Part shown: positions 1 to 7,701 of the stretch, one piece after another
Layout: each line of letters begins with the position of its first letter
How positions within the stretch are numbered: position 1 is the stretch's first letter
DNA from: JACQNR01 sp049515175
GTDB taxonomy: Bacteria; Acidobacteriota; Terriglobia; UBA7540
NCBI GenBank assembly: GCA_049515175.1
Contig: JBEKUI010000035.1
Coordinates: forward strand, 1 to 23,210
DNA: 23,210 nucleotides
Reading direction: 5' to 3'
Made by a program: the position numbers and the translations under genes
The notes under the pieces: model-generated
What the model was told of the DNA's origin: nothing
The model's database searches: none
What the model saw: the letters and a program-made list of their open reading frames with translations, nothing else

Positions 1-1098
1 GAAGCGGTGCGAATGCTCGAGCGGTTGCCGCCTCGTGTCGAGCCCGACGTTGAGCTGGACGACGCGGCGTTCATGTATTTCTCAAGCGTTGTTGCTTTCG
101 ACCACGTTCAGCACCGGCTCTATCTGGTGGCGAATGTTCGCACCGAGGACGGCCCCGGCAGTCTGCGCGCCAAATACGACGCGGCGGTGCGGCACCTTGA
201 GCAACTGGAGCGCCGCCTGGAGCGCCCCGCGCCCGCAGCGCGCTTTCGCCGCCCCTCCGGCCCCGTGCGCGTGCGTCCCAACATGACGCCGGCGCAGTAC
301 CAGGCGATGGTCGAGCGCACCAAGGACTACATTCGCGCCGGCGACATCTTCCAGGGAGTGCTCTCGCAACGCTTGGAAGTTCCGGTGCGCGTGCCGCCCT
401 TCGAGGTCTATCGCGCCCTGCGCGTCGTCAACCCTTCTCCCTACATGTACTACCTGCGCCTGGGCGATTCCACCATCCTCGGCTCCTCACCCGAAATGCT
501 CGTCAAAGTAAGCGGCCGGAATGTGGAGTACCGGCCCATCGCCGGCACCCGCCCGCGCGGCAAGACGGAGGAAGAGGACCAGCGGCTGGAGCAGGAATTG
601 CGCGCTGACGAGAAGGAGCGCGCCGAACACATCATGCTCGTCGATCTCGGGCGCAACGACATCGGCCGGGTCTGCGTTTTCTCGACGGTGCGCCTCAAGG
701 AAATGATGTTCGTCGAGCGCTACTCCCACGTGATGCACCTGGTCTCCTCGATCCAAGGCACGCTGCGGCCCGACGCCGACGCCCTGGCTGCGCTCGCCGC
801 CTGTTTTCCCGCCGGGACGCTCACCGGGGCGCCCAAAGTGCGCGCTATGGAAATCATCGATGAGCTCGAACCCACCCGCCGCGGCCTCTACGGCGGCACG
901 ATTCTCTACGCCGACTTCTCCGGCAATCTCAATTCTTGCATCGTCATCCGCACCGTTCTCATCAAGGACCGCAAAGCTTATCTGCAAGCCGGGGCCGGCA
1001 TCGTCGCCGACTCCGTCCCCGCCCGAGAACATCAGGAGTGCATGAACAAAGCCCAGGCCGTCCTTAAAGCCTTCCATTTGGCGGAAAAGGGCATGTAG
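1..1098 (+). CDS. trpE: Anthranilate synthase component I, 5'-truncated by the window edge
   Basis: TrpE converts chorismate to anthranilate, using ammonia supplied by TrpG, in the first committed step of tryptophan synthesis in the cytoplasm. The frame is open from base 1, so about 365 residues remain of a protein usually near 500. The N-terminal part, which holds the tryptophan feedback site, lies outside the window. The chorismate-binding domain is intact: DIFQGVLSQR, then NPSPYMYYL, GSSPEML, PIAGTRPRGKT, LVDLGRNDIGRV, PAGTLTGAPKVRAMEIIDELE, and QAGAGIVADS near the C-terminus. These motifs fit TrpE better than PabB or isochorismate synthase, although PabB cannot be fully excluded without the N-terminus. 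trpG lies 6.9 kb downstream on the same strand, an unusually large separation. The toxin gene converges on it with a 42-bp gap. Confidence 0.95.
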   Translation, partial: EAVRMLERLPPRVEPDVELDDAAFMYFSSVVAFDHVQHRLYLVANVRTEDGPGSLRAKYDAAVRHLEQLERRLERPAPAARFRRPSGPVRVRPNMTPAQYQAMVERTKDYIRAGDIFQGVLSQRLEVPVRVPPFEVYRALRVVNPSPYMYYLRLGDSTILGSSPEMLVKVSGRNVEYRPIAGTRPRGKTEEEDQRLEQELRADEKERAEHIMLVDLGRNDIGRVCVFSTVRLKEMMFVERYSHVMHLVSSIQGTLRPDADALAALAACFPAGTLTGAPKVRAMEIIDELEPTRRGLYGGTILYADFSGNLNSCIVIRTVLIKDRKAYLQAGAGIVADSVPAREHQECMNKAQAVLKAFHLAEKGM

Positions 1099-1140
1099 AC
1101 CGGGCTCGGTGGATGCCCCAGGGCGCACTGTCGGAGCCGC

Positions 1141-1485
1141 TTACCGCCCCAGGACCACATCCATCCCTGAAAGAAGGAGTTCCAGCTTGGCGCGGGGGAG
1201 CTTGCCGACGCGTTCGGTGAGTAGGTCTCTAGCCACGGTGACAATCTGAGAGACGTTGGCCACCGAGTCTTTCGGCAGCCCGGTCAGCCGCGCCGGGAGA
1301 GGGACATTGCCCGGCGCGGCCGCCCATTTGAGGTTGCTGGTCAGCGGGACACACACCACCGTCGCAATATGGCTGCGGTTGAGCGCGTCGCCTTGGACGA
1401 TGACGACCGGCCTCCGAAAGCCCGGGCCGGAACCCGCCGGGGCGGGGAGGTCTGCCCACCAGATTTCACCCTGTGAGATTACCAC
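1141..1485 (-). CDS. MazF/PemK-family mRNA interferase toxin
   Basis: This is the probable toxin of a type II toxin-antitoxin pair. MazF/PemK enzymes are ribosome-independent endoribonucleases that cut mRNA at short sequence motifs. The 114-residue length is typical. The N-terminal QGEIWWADLP followed by GFRRPVVIVQGDALN matches the family core (G-[ED]-[IV]-[WY] then P-[AV]-[VL]-[IV]), and the central VVCVPLTSNL and the later LPKDSVANVSQIVTVARDLL are also characteristic. The start is GTG at 1485. It overlaps the last 7 nt of the antitoxin gene, so translation is probably coupled and the antitoxin is made first. It converges with trpE. The target sequence cannot be predicted from what I see. 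Confidence 0.9.
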   Translation of the reverse strand: MVISQGEIWWADLPAPAGSGPGFRRPVVIVQGDALNRSHIATVVCVPLTSNLKWAAAPGNVPLPARLTGLPKDSVANVSQIVTVARDLLTERVGKLPRAKLELLLSGMDVVLGR

Positions 1486-1715
1486 TCGCTGCGCTCCAGT
1501 CTGCGGCGGGCTGCGGCAGCGACGAAGGGGTCCCTGGCGTTGCCAAGTTCGTTGCAGACTTGATTCATTGCTTCAGTGATCTCATCGAGTGCGTGGCGCG
1601 CCACGTATTCCCGCAATGCGTCGCTGAACAACCGGCTCCGCGACTTCTTCGTCCGGCGCGCGAGACGCTCCGCCCCCTGGAAAACCTCGTCAGGAATCGA
1701 CACGGCAGTTTTCAT
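1479..1715 (-). CDS. Ribbon-helix-helix antitoxin, MazE-like (CopG/RHH type)
   Basis: This 78-residue protein probably neutralises the overlapping MazF-like toxin and represses its own promoter. The first 45 residues have the ribbon-helix-helix pattern: a short beta strand (MKTAVSIPDEVF), then ERLARRTKKSRSRLFSDALREYVARH. The same opening occurs in the RHH-type MazE antitoxins. The C-terminal 30 residues are charged and Ala/Arg-rich, as expected for a flexible toxin-binding tail. It is the first gene of the pair. The ATG at 1715 lies only 6 nt downstream of a TATACT -10 box, so the mRNA is likely leaderless. No Shine-Dalgarno sequence is present or needed under that model. Confidence 0.88.
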   Translation of the reverse strand: MKTAVSIPDEVFQGAERLARRTKKSRSRLFSDALREYVARHALDEITEAMNQVCNELGNARDPFVAAAARRRLERSEW

Positions 1716-1721
1716 ACCAAT

Positions 1722-1750
1722 AGTATAACCAGCAAGCCCCTGGCCGTCAA
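1722..1750 (-). promoter_or_regulatory. Near-consensus sigma-70-type promoter of the toxin-antitoxin operon
   Basis: Read on the minus strand, TTGACG (1750-1745) is followed by a 17-bp spacer and TATACT (1727-1722). Each hexamer matches the consensus at 5 of 6 positions. The antitoxin ATG begins 6 nt after the -10 box, so transcription would start at or next to the start codon. The promoter lies in the 58-bp gap after the stop codon of the upstream secreted-protein gene. Confidence 0.75.
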
Positions 1751-1773
1751 GGCTGGCCGGAGCGGCTCCGCTA

Positions 1774-4428
1774 TTACGGCCTGGGGCTCGCGCTCGCCGG
1801 TATCACCGTCAGCGTGGCCTCTTTGCTTGCGGCGTCGGGCGGCTTTCCATTCGAGACCACACACCGGTAGAGGGTTCCGTTGTCGGCGGGGTGGCGCGCC
1901 GGCGGCGTCTCGTAGAAGCTGCTGTTGGCGGCGGGAATCGTCTCCCAGGTCTTGCCCTTGTCCGCGCTTTTCTGCCACTGGTAGGTGATGAAATCGACGC
2001 GGTTGGGCCGCACCGCAAAGACGGCCTTACCGCCCTCCGCCACAGTCATGTTTTGGGGGTTGTAGCCGTCAATCTCCGGCGGCTTCGAACTGGGGGTTGA
2101 GGCATAGACCTCGAGTTCTCTCACTCGTGGGAACGTGCTCGCCGAGGGGCCGAGTTTCCCCACCTTGCCAGTGACGCGGATTCCGCGCAGGCTCGCGGCG
2201 GACGAGAGCGTAAAGACGAAATCCTGCATGCTCGTCCGCGCATCCGCCAGGTATGCGGGCGATAGGCTCGCACCCGCAGCATCCTTCCACTCCGAACCAT
2301 CGGCGGTCGTCTGCAGCCGGAAGCGTTGCGCGAAATATCCGCTGCCGCGCTCCGTCACTGCGCCCTGGCGGAAGACCACCTGCCGGACCGTCTGCGCTGC
2401 GGACCACACGACTCCCACGGACACTTCGCGTGCCGCGTCGCGGTCGGCGGCAGCGTCGACGCTGGCCGAGAGGTCGCCGTCGGCAAGCCCTGCAAGCGTA
2501 AAGACGCCCGTCGCGCCCGTCTGCGGATCTTCGGTCGTAAAGGGCCGCGCGTCGGGAAGCTGGGCGAGGTTGAGTCGGGCGACCTTGATGGTGATCTGCG
2601 CCGTCTCGCTCTCGAGTTCACCGTCGCTCACGCGGAAGCTCAGGAGGTCGGTTCCCAGGAAGTCTTCGGCGGGGGTGTAGGTCAGCCGGGGCGCCGTCCC
2701 GCTGACCTTGCCCGAATACGGGCCGGTGAGTGAATACGAAAGCCGCGCGCCGGCGGGAAGGCCGTCATCCGTGCCGGAGAGATTGATCTCAACCGAGGCA
2801 TTCTGGTTGACGGTGATCGTCTGGCTTTCGGCCATCGGCGCCTGGTTGGTTCTCGTCCCCGCTATTTCGACGGTTGCCGATGCGTCGTGTCGGATGCGCA
2901 GCACGCCCGTCACATCGCCCGGCGCGTTGAACGTGTAACCTTCCTGGCGGTCGAGCTCGGCAACATCCTTAAAACGTGGCAGACGTTTGCCGCCCGCGGT
3001 GACGACCGTGGGCGTGAAGGCCACGCGCAGCAGGTCGCGCGCGGCATTGTCGTAGGTCGTGTAGGCCGCGCTCTGCGGCGCATAGCGGATGCTCTTCACC
3101 ACGGAACTCGTGCGCAGAAGGTGGTTCTGGCGGCGTGGCGCGAGCTCGGGCGCCGAAGCCATGGCGCGCAGATAGTGGCGAACGTAATCGCCGTAACCGT
3201 CCGTCAGCCAGACCATGTCGTAGGGATAGCAGTTCCGCCCATCCTCGGCCACCATGTAGGTGGCCCAGTGAAGCGTGCGAATTGCTTCCGCCTTCACCGC
3301 TGTGTCGCCGGTTTTCTCTGCGTAGAGCAATTCCACCGCCGCGTGTCGCGATGTGTGGCTGTTGCCCGGGACGAGGTAGGCCGTCTGTTCTTTGGTCGGG
3401 CGCGCGCCGTACTTGAGCCATCCGTCGTGCCAGAACATGGCACGCGTCCAGCTCAGGATGGCGTGTGCGTCGGCGCGCCAGTTCGCGTCCCACTCCGGGT
3501 GCTCGAGGAGGTAGGCCGCCATGGTGTCGGCGTTGATTTCCGTGTCGGACCATTCGCCGACATCTTCGAAGAAGGGTCCCCATTTCTGATTCTTGACGGG
3601 ATAGTTCATGAGCCAGGCGGAAAGCACTTGGCGCGCCCGGGCGTAGTCCGCCACGCGGCCGGAATTCAATGCAATCAAATCGTCGAACAGGCGCAGAGCC
3701 CCCGTGTAGTTGGAAGTGTAGGAGAATTTCACCTCGCCGGTCTCGGCGTTCACGCGGTACGGCCAGGGCGGGCGGTCCTGGTCGCCCGGGGTGATTTTCT
3801 TCGCTAATGTGTCGGCGACGGCGACTGCGGTGCGCAAATATCGCGTGTCGCCGGTCATCTTGTAAAGCACCACGAGCTCAGCGGCGAAGGAAGCCGCCTT
3901 GTCGGGCTGCAGGACACCCTTGCCGGCGCGCATGTCGCCGTCGTAAACGCCGGAGTGGAGTTCCATGTTGTAGGGGTAGAAAAGATTGGGCCAGAGCGCC
4001 GTGGGTTTGGAGAGGCCGTGGCCGATGTAGTAGTCGGCGATGTACTGCATGTTCTCCACCACCGATCGGTCACCGGTGTAAGCGTAGAGCAGGGTCCACG
4101 AGGAGAGCGCCATGGCGAGCTGGTCGCCGCCCAGGGCGCGCGGATCCTCTTCAGGGTCGTTCCATACCTGGTGTTGCATGTAGTACTTCACGCCGTTGGG
4201 GCAGGACTTCATGTTCTTCCAGAAATCCCAGATCTTGAGAATAATGTGGTTGTACGCCTCACCCGGGTCGGGCGAGTACCAGGGAAGGATTTTGCCCGAG
4301 GCATCCGTCTTGATCTCGTGGTAGGCGAGCTGCTCCGGCGGCGCTGAAAATCCCTGCGAAACAAGGATCCCCGAGAGAGCCGCGAACAATGCGGCCAGAA
4401 CGGTGTGCCGGGCGCGCATGATGGCCAT
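1774..4428 (-). CDS. Secreted multidomain protein: alpha/alpha-toroid glycosidase-like domain plus cadherin/Ig-like and F5/8C-like domains
   Basis: Start chosen at ATG 4428 (884 residues) because AGGAG lies 7 nt upstream and a Sec signal peptide follows (RARHTVLAALFAALSGILVSQGFSA); the frame extends upstream without a better start. Residues about 25-520 are rich in Trp, Tyr and paired helices, with repeated 'YxxTGDxxxxxxA' segments (YAYTGDRSVVENM, YKMTGDTRYLRTA, YAEKTGDTAVKAEA), as in (alpha/alpha)6 toroid glycoside hydrolases and lyases. About 526-617 looks like a bacterial cadherin/Ig-type repeat (NQAPMAESQTITVNQNA to SFRVSDGELES). About 617-778 resembles an F5/8 type C (discoidin-like) carbohydrate-binding domain (FRLQTTADGSEWKD, LRGIRVTGKVG, RVRELEVYA). 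About 783-880 is an Ig-like domain (YQWQKSADKGKTWE, YRCVVSNG). It is probably exported and glycan-binding. The substrate and catalytic residues are not identifiable, and the enzyme class is inferred from fold pattern only. Confidence 0.8.
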   Translation of the reverse strand: MAIMRARHTVLAALFAALSGILVSQGFSAPPEQLAYHEIKTDASGKILPWYSPDPGEAYNHIILKIWDFWKNMKSCPNGVKYYMQHQVWNDPEEDPRALGGDQLAMALSSWTLLYAYTGDRSVVENMQYIADYYIGHGLSKPTALWPNLFYPYNMELHSGVYDGDMRAGKGVLQPDKAASFAAELVVLYKMTGDTRYLRTAVAVADTLAKKITPGDQDRPPWPYRVNAETGEVKFSYTSNYTGALRLFDDLIALNSGRVADYARARQVLSAWLMNYPVKNQKWGPFFEDVGEWSDTEINADTMAAYLLEHPEWDANWRADAHAILSWTRAMFWHDGWLKYGARPTKEQTAYLVPGNSHTSRHAAVELLYAEKTGDTAVKAEAIRTLHWATYMVAEDGRNCYPYDMVWLTDGYGDYVRHYLRAMASAPELAPRRQNHLLRTSSVVKSIRYAPQSAAYTTYDNAARDLLRVAFTPTVVTAGGKRLPRFKDVAELDRQEGYTFNAPGDVTGVLRIRHDASATVEIAGTRTNQAPMAESQTITVNQNASVEINLSGTDDGLPAGARLSYSLTGPYSGKVSGTAPRLTYTPAEDFLGTDLLSFRVSDGELESETAQITIKVARLNLAQLPDARPFTTEDPQTGATGVFTLAGLADGDLSASVDAAADRDAAREVSVGVVWSAAQTVRQVVFRQGAVTERGSGYFAQRFRLQTTADGSEWKDAAGASLSPAYLADARTSMQDFVFTLSSAASLRGIRVTGKVGKLGPSASTFPRVRELEVYASTPSSKPPEIDGYNPQNMTVAEGGKAVFAVRPNRVDFITYQWQKSADKGKTWETIPAANSSFYETPPARHPADNGTLYRCVVSNGKPPDAASKEATLTVIPASASPRP

Positions 4429-4481
4429 GGGCCTTCTCCTCGCCGGAAAGAATAGGGACAGCGCCGCTTTTTTGCGACAGA

Positions 4482-4487
4482 AGTATA
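4482..4487 (-). promoter_or_regulatory. Candidate -10 box upstream of the multidomain secreted protein
   Basis: TATACT on the minus strand, 54 nt before the ATG at 4428, in the 141-bp gap after the GNAT gene. No good -35 hexamer lies at 16-18 bp, so this is weak. It may mean the gene has its own promoter rather than depending on the genes upstream of it. Confidence 0.3.
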
Positions 4488-4569
4488 GACCAGACTCACC
4501 AGCAGTGGAGCGGAGAGATGAGTGGGCTAGAACCCTGCTGTTCGACGCAAGCAAAGCAAGTGCCGCAAC

Positions 4570-5157
4570 TCAATGCGCGAGGAGCCTGCGCTGGAGGTCA
4601 GCTTTCACCTCCGGCCAATCAGCATCGGTGATGCTGTAATAGACCGAGTGGCGGATGCGGCCGTTGGGCATAATCATGTGATTGCGGAAGGTGCCTTCCT
4701 CCTTCGCGCCCAGTCGCAGGATGGCGGCACGCGAGCGCTCGTTGAGTGAGTCGGTTTTGAATTCCACGCGGATGCAGCCCCACGTCTCAAACGCGTGGCG
4801 AAGCATCAGATATTTGGCTTCGGTGTTGACGGCGGTGCGCTGCCAGGGCGGAGCGATCCATGTCCAGCCGATTTCGGTGCGGCGGTGGGCGCGATCGAAA
4901 TTGAAGAAGCGCGTGCTGCCCACGGGCTTGCCGGAGGCCTTCTCGACGGTGGCGAAGGGCAGGGCAGCGCCCTCGGCCTGGGCCTTGGTGGCCGCTGCGA
5001 TGAAGGCGCGCATGTCCGCCGGCGTCGCAATCAGTTGCGGCATCCAGCGCCAGATCCCCGCCTCCAGTCCGACCGCGCACAATCCGGCATGATGTGCCAT
5101 CGCCAGCGGCTCAAGGCGCACGTATTTCCCGTCGAGAATTACAGGGTCGACATCCAC
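4570..5157 (-). CDS. GNAT-family N-acetyltransferase (RimJ/RimL-like)
   Basis: GNAT proteins transfer an acetyl group from acetyl-CoA to an amine. The RimJ/RimL-like branch acts on protein N-termini, but many members modify small molecules. The sequence shows PVILDGKYVRLEPLAMAHHAGL at the N-terminus, then PFATVEKASGKPVGSTRFFNFD, EIGWTWIAPPWQRTAVNTEAKYLMLRHAFE and ALEFKTDSLN-type strands (here VEFKTDSLNERSRAAILRLGAKEEGTFR), the usual order for this family. Start chosen as GTG 5157 (195 residues), with AAGG 7 nt upstream. The longer frame to 5292 would run into the upstream gene and has no homology-like content. It follows the TIM-barrel gene by 55 bp and is probably co-transcribed. The GTG lies inside a heptad-repeat-derived micro-ORF. 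Confidence 0.88.
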   Translation of the reverse strand: MDVDPVILDGKYVRLEPLAMAHHAGLCAVGLEAGIWRWMPQLIATPADMRAFIAAATKAQAEGAALPFATVEKASGKPVGSTRFFNFDRAHRRTEIGWTWIAPPWQRTAVNTEAKYLMLRHAFETWGCIRVEFKTDSLNERSRAAILRLGAKEEGTFRNHMIMPNGRIRHSVYYSITDADWPEVKADLQRRLLAH

Positions 5158-5173
5158 TTGCTTACCTTGGATA

Positions 5174-5207
5174 TTTGCCTTTTGCCCTTTGCCTTTTGAT
5201 TTGCTTT
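5174..5207. repeat. Degenerate heptanucleotide repeat array (TTTGCCT type)
   Basis: Consecutive 7-bp units in one phase: TTTGCCT (5174), TTTGCCC (5181), TTTGCCT (5188), TTTGATT (5195), followed by TGCTTTT. The array fills the gap between the TIM-barrel stop and the GNAT start. On the coding (minus) strand it reads as AGGCAAA/GGGCAAA, so it supplies several purine-rich, Shine-Dalgarno-like cores. Confidence 0.75.
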
Positions 5208-5212
5208 TTTGC

Positions 5213-6166
5213 TCATGCCATGAGCTCCTGCCACAGGGCACGGTAATAGCGCATGAAGCGAATGGGGTCGGCGCTCTCCGGCACTTCCGCAAGCGTGTAG
5301 CGGTTGTACCCGGCGGCGCGCATCAGGCCGAAAAGCTCGCGATAGGGATACGGCTGGGCGTAGCTCGGGAATCCCGACTGCGCTTTCTCCGGCACGCCCG
5401 CGGCTGTCGCGCCCCAGGGCGCGGGCGTACGCCACAGCTCGTTGATGTGGCAGTTGCGCAGCCAGGGTTTGAGCAGATCGAAGTATTCCTTGACGGAACC
5501 GTTGACCATGTCCGTGTCGTTGCAATTCCAGCAGATACCGACCGCCAGATGGTTGCACACGTCCATGATGCGCCGGATGTGGGGCGGAAACTCGGTCTGG
5601 TCGCCGTGCACTTCGACCCAGATTTCGACGCCCTGGTCGCGCGCCGCGTCGCCGCATTTCTGCAGGGCCTGGCCGATCTGCTCCAGTGTCTTTTCGTGCG
5701 GCACGTCCTTCACAAACCCGTTGGGCCGCACCTTCACCCCCAGGCCGCCGAGGTCGTGCGCCAGCTCGCACCACCGGCGCGTTTCCTCGATGTTCTTTTC
5801 CACCAGGGCGGGCTGGGCGTACTGGTACGAACACGTCGAGCCCAGACTGAGCAGGCGCACGGCGGAGTCCGCGAAGCGCTGGCGCACTTCGGCGCGGCGG
5901 TCCTTCGTGAGCGCGAGTTCCACCCCGTGCTTGTGCGTGGTGCGCAGCTCCACGGCCTCAAATCCCGTTGTGGAGCAATTCTTGATGATCGTTTCGATGT
6001 CCCAGTCCTTGGCCAGCTCGTAGGTGACCAGACCCAGATGGAAAGAAGGTGCGGTCCCGGTCGGAGCCACCGATGGGTCGGCCTGCGCCGCGGGCACGCC
6101 GCCCGCCACCACTGCCAGCCCCGTGAGTCCCTGCTTCAGGAATGATCGTCGCGCTTGATTGGCCAT
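5213..6166 (-). CDS. Tat-exported sugar phosphate isomerase/epimerase-like TIM-barrel protein (AP endonuclease 2 family fold)
   Basis: Start at ATG 6166 with GGAGA about 6 nt upstream; 317 residues. The N-terminus carries a twin-arginine signal (RRSFLKQG, then a hydrophobic stretch TGLAVVAGGVPAAQA), so it is probably folded in the cytoplasm and exported. The mature part has the xylose-isomerase-like pattern: HLGLVTYEL, EAVELRTTHKHGVELALT, WCELAHDLGGLGVKVR, GVEIWVEVHGD, VGICWNCNDTDMVNGSVKEYF, CHINELW, and YNRYTLAEVPES. The conserved Glu, His and Asp residues that bind a divalent metal in this fold are present (VEVHGD, NCNDTD, CHINE, LAEV). Its substrate is unknown; related proteins often act on sugars or inositol. 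It is divergent from a second Tat-exported gene across 96 bp, and its TGA overlaps an ATG (ATGA, 5216-5213). Confidence 0.85.
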   Translation of the reverse strand: MANQARRSFLKQGLTGLAVVAGGVPAAQADPSVAPTGTAPSFHLGLVTYELAKDWDIETIIKNCSTTGFEAVELRTTHKHGVELALTKDRRAEVRQRFADSAVRLLSLGSTCSYQYAQPALVEKNIEETRRWCELAHDLGGLGVKVRPNGFVKDVPHEKTLEQIGQALQKCGDAARDQGVEIWVEVHGDQTEFPPHIRRIMDVCNHLAVGICWNCNDTDMVNGSVKEYFDLLKPWLRNCHINELWRTPAPWGATAAGVPEKAQSGFPSYAQPYPYRELFGLMRAAGYNRYTLAEVPESADPIRFMRYYRALWQELMA

Positions 6167-6262
6167 CGCATCTCTCCGTGTTTCAGAAATTGGCTAGTCT
6201 TGATTCCGACCGTGCTATTGTACAGCGATAATTGTTGCGAGTCCTCATCGTTGAGGTGGATC

Positions 6263-7540
6263 ATGAACCGAAGAAATTTCCTGCGCGATCTGGGCGTGGC
6301 CTCCGCCGCCTGGGGGGCGAGCCGCACCCCGGGAGCGGCGCATCCCACGGAGAGCCGCAGCGCAGCCCAGAACTTCTCCGATGTTCCGGCAATCAGCCCC
6401 GGCGATCTCGAGGCCTACTTCACCGAGGAAAAGCTGCGCCAGGCGATCGACACGGCGGTATCGCTCGCGGGAACGAAGTTTGAAGTCGTCGCCTACAACT
6501 TCCCGAGCTGGCATCCTTCCCCGGTCATGGAGAAGCTCTTCGGCAAGGGCTGGACGGAATTTGAGACGCTCAAGAACTCGCGCCCGCTTTATCCCGGCCA
6601 CCTCTTTCCCAAGTATCCCCTCTGGGGCTACTTCAACGAAGCCGAGCCGGAGTGGGCGGAGCGCGAGATCGAGACCGCCGCCGATTTCGGCATCGACGCC
6701 TGGATGATCGACTGGTACTGGCACAGCGGCACGATGTTCTACCACGAGCAACTGGAAAACGGTTTTCTTAAGGCGCGCAACCGGTCGAAGCTGAAGTTCG
6801 CGCTCATGTGGGCCAACCATCACTGGAAGAACGTCTATCCGGCGCGCTCACCGCGCGAGGCGGCGACGCTCCTGCCGCAGTTGCACACCGAGGCCGATGC
6901 ACTGGCGGCCATCGACTACTGCATCGAGCACTATTTCCACGAGCCCAATTACTGGCGCCTCGGCGGGCTGCCCGTGTTTGCCATCTTCGACGTCAACCTG
7001 CTGCTCGAAAGCTTCACGCCCGCGCAGTTGAGGGCCACGCTCGACAAGATGCGCGAACGCGCCGCGCGCGCCGGCCTGGGCGGACTGCACCTTCAGGCCA
7101 GCCACGTCTACGGCGGGCACGAAGCGCAACTCAAAGCCCTGGGCTTCGACAGCGCCACGATGTATCACACTTTCGGATGGTCGTATGGAGAAAAACCGCC
7201 GGGCAGCCGTACACCTTACGGCATCGCCGCGATGCGAAGCATCGAGGCATGGCGCGAGACGGCGGCGAAAGTGAACGTGCCGTTCTTTCCCGATTGCCCG
7301 GTGGGTTGGGACGACAGCCCGCGCTTCGGCGTGAGCGCCCACATGGTCAGCGAGCGCTCGCCGGACCAGTACGAGCGCCTGCTGCGGGCGGCGCAGTATT
7401 TCTCCGCGGCCAGCACGGCGCAGCCCAAGGTGATTTTTCTATCGGCGTGGAATGAATGGACGGAAGATCACGTGCTGCTGCCGGATACGGTCTTCGGCTA
7501 CAGCTACCTCGAAGCCGTCCGGCGGGTATTTCGAGCTTGA
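6263..7540 (+). CDS. Tat-exported WbsX/GH99-like (glycosyltransferase WbsX family) protein
   Basis: Start chosen at ATG 6263 (425 residues), because GAGG lies 6-7 nt upstream and a twin-arginine signal (RRNFLRDLG) follows at once; the open frame extends 108 nt further up with no supporting signal. The body matches the WbsX family, related to GH99 TIM barrels: VVAYNFPSWHPSP, WGYFNEAEPEWAEREIETAADFGIDAWMIDWYWHSG, FALMWANHHW, YWRLGGLPVFAIFD, FPDCPVGWDDSPR and, near residue 395, FLSAWNEWTEDHVLLPD followed by FGYSYLEAVRR. The NEW(T/A)E motif with a downstream PD and aromatic is the most recognisable signature. Many members are annotated as glycosyltransferases, but a Tat signal argues for an extracytoplasmic hydrolase-like role. 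It converges with the pilin-like ORF, 2 bp beyond its stop. Confidence 0.85.
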   Translation: MNRRNFLRDLGVASAAWGASRTPGAAHPTESRSAAQNFSDVPAISPGDLEAYFTEEKLRQAIDTAVSLAGTKFEVVAYNFPSWHPSPVMEKLFGKGWTEFETLKNSRPLYPGHLFPKYPLWGYFNEAEPEWAEREIETAADFGIDAWMIDWYWHSGTMFYHEQLENGFLKARNRSKLKFALMWANHHWKNVYPARSPREAATLLPQLHTEADALAAIDYCIEHYFHEPNYWRLGGLPVFAIFDVNLLLESFTPAQLRATLDKMRERAARAGLGGLHLQASHVYGGHEAQLKALGFDSATMYHTFGWSYGEKPPGSRTPYGIAAMRSIEAWRETAAKVNVPFFPDCPVGWDDSPRFGVSAHMVSERSPDQYERLLRAAQYFSAASTAQPKVIFLSAWNEWTEDHVLLPDTVFGYSYLEAVRRVFRA

Positions 7541-7542
7541 GG

Positions 7543-7701
7543 TCACCGGTTGGAAGGGACAACTGCCGTGGCTGCCTCAGCGCGCCTCGCCTTGCTGGCT
7601 GTTTTGTGCAAGTGAGCTCCGAACATGCCCACGACGATCATCAGCATGGCCACGATGATCAGAAAATCAATAACCGAAAACCTTGACTCCGTTTTTCGCA
7701 T
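7543..7701 (-). CDS. Very short pilin-like membrane protein (degenerate class III signal / pilin N-terminal helix)
   Basis: The 52-residue reading starting at ATG 7701 opens MRKTESRFSVIDFLIIVAML, which resembles the N-terminus of type IV pilins and pseudopilins (consensus G|F-[ST]-[LV]-I-E-L-L-I-V-V-A). A single hydrophobic helix is followed by AHLHKTASKARRAEAATAV, like the basic turn after a pilin helix. Two conserved residues differ: the Gly before the cleavage site is Arg, and Glu5 is Asp. There is no globular head. GGAG lies 9 nt before the ATG. It could be a minor pilin-like peptide, a remnant of a decayed pilin gene, or a chance membrane peptide. The frame continues upstream to 7758, but without pilin-like content. 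Confidence 0.45.
   Translation of the reverse strand: MRKTESRFSVIDFLIIVAMLMIVVGMFGAHLHKTASKARRAEAATAVVPSNR

Noticed and set aside
5139..5834. 231-codon minus-strand frame ending in the Lys-rich peptide
   Set aside because: Upstream of 5216 it is only an alternate frame of the TIM-barrel gene; just the terminal micro-ORF is worth noting.
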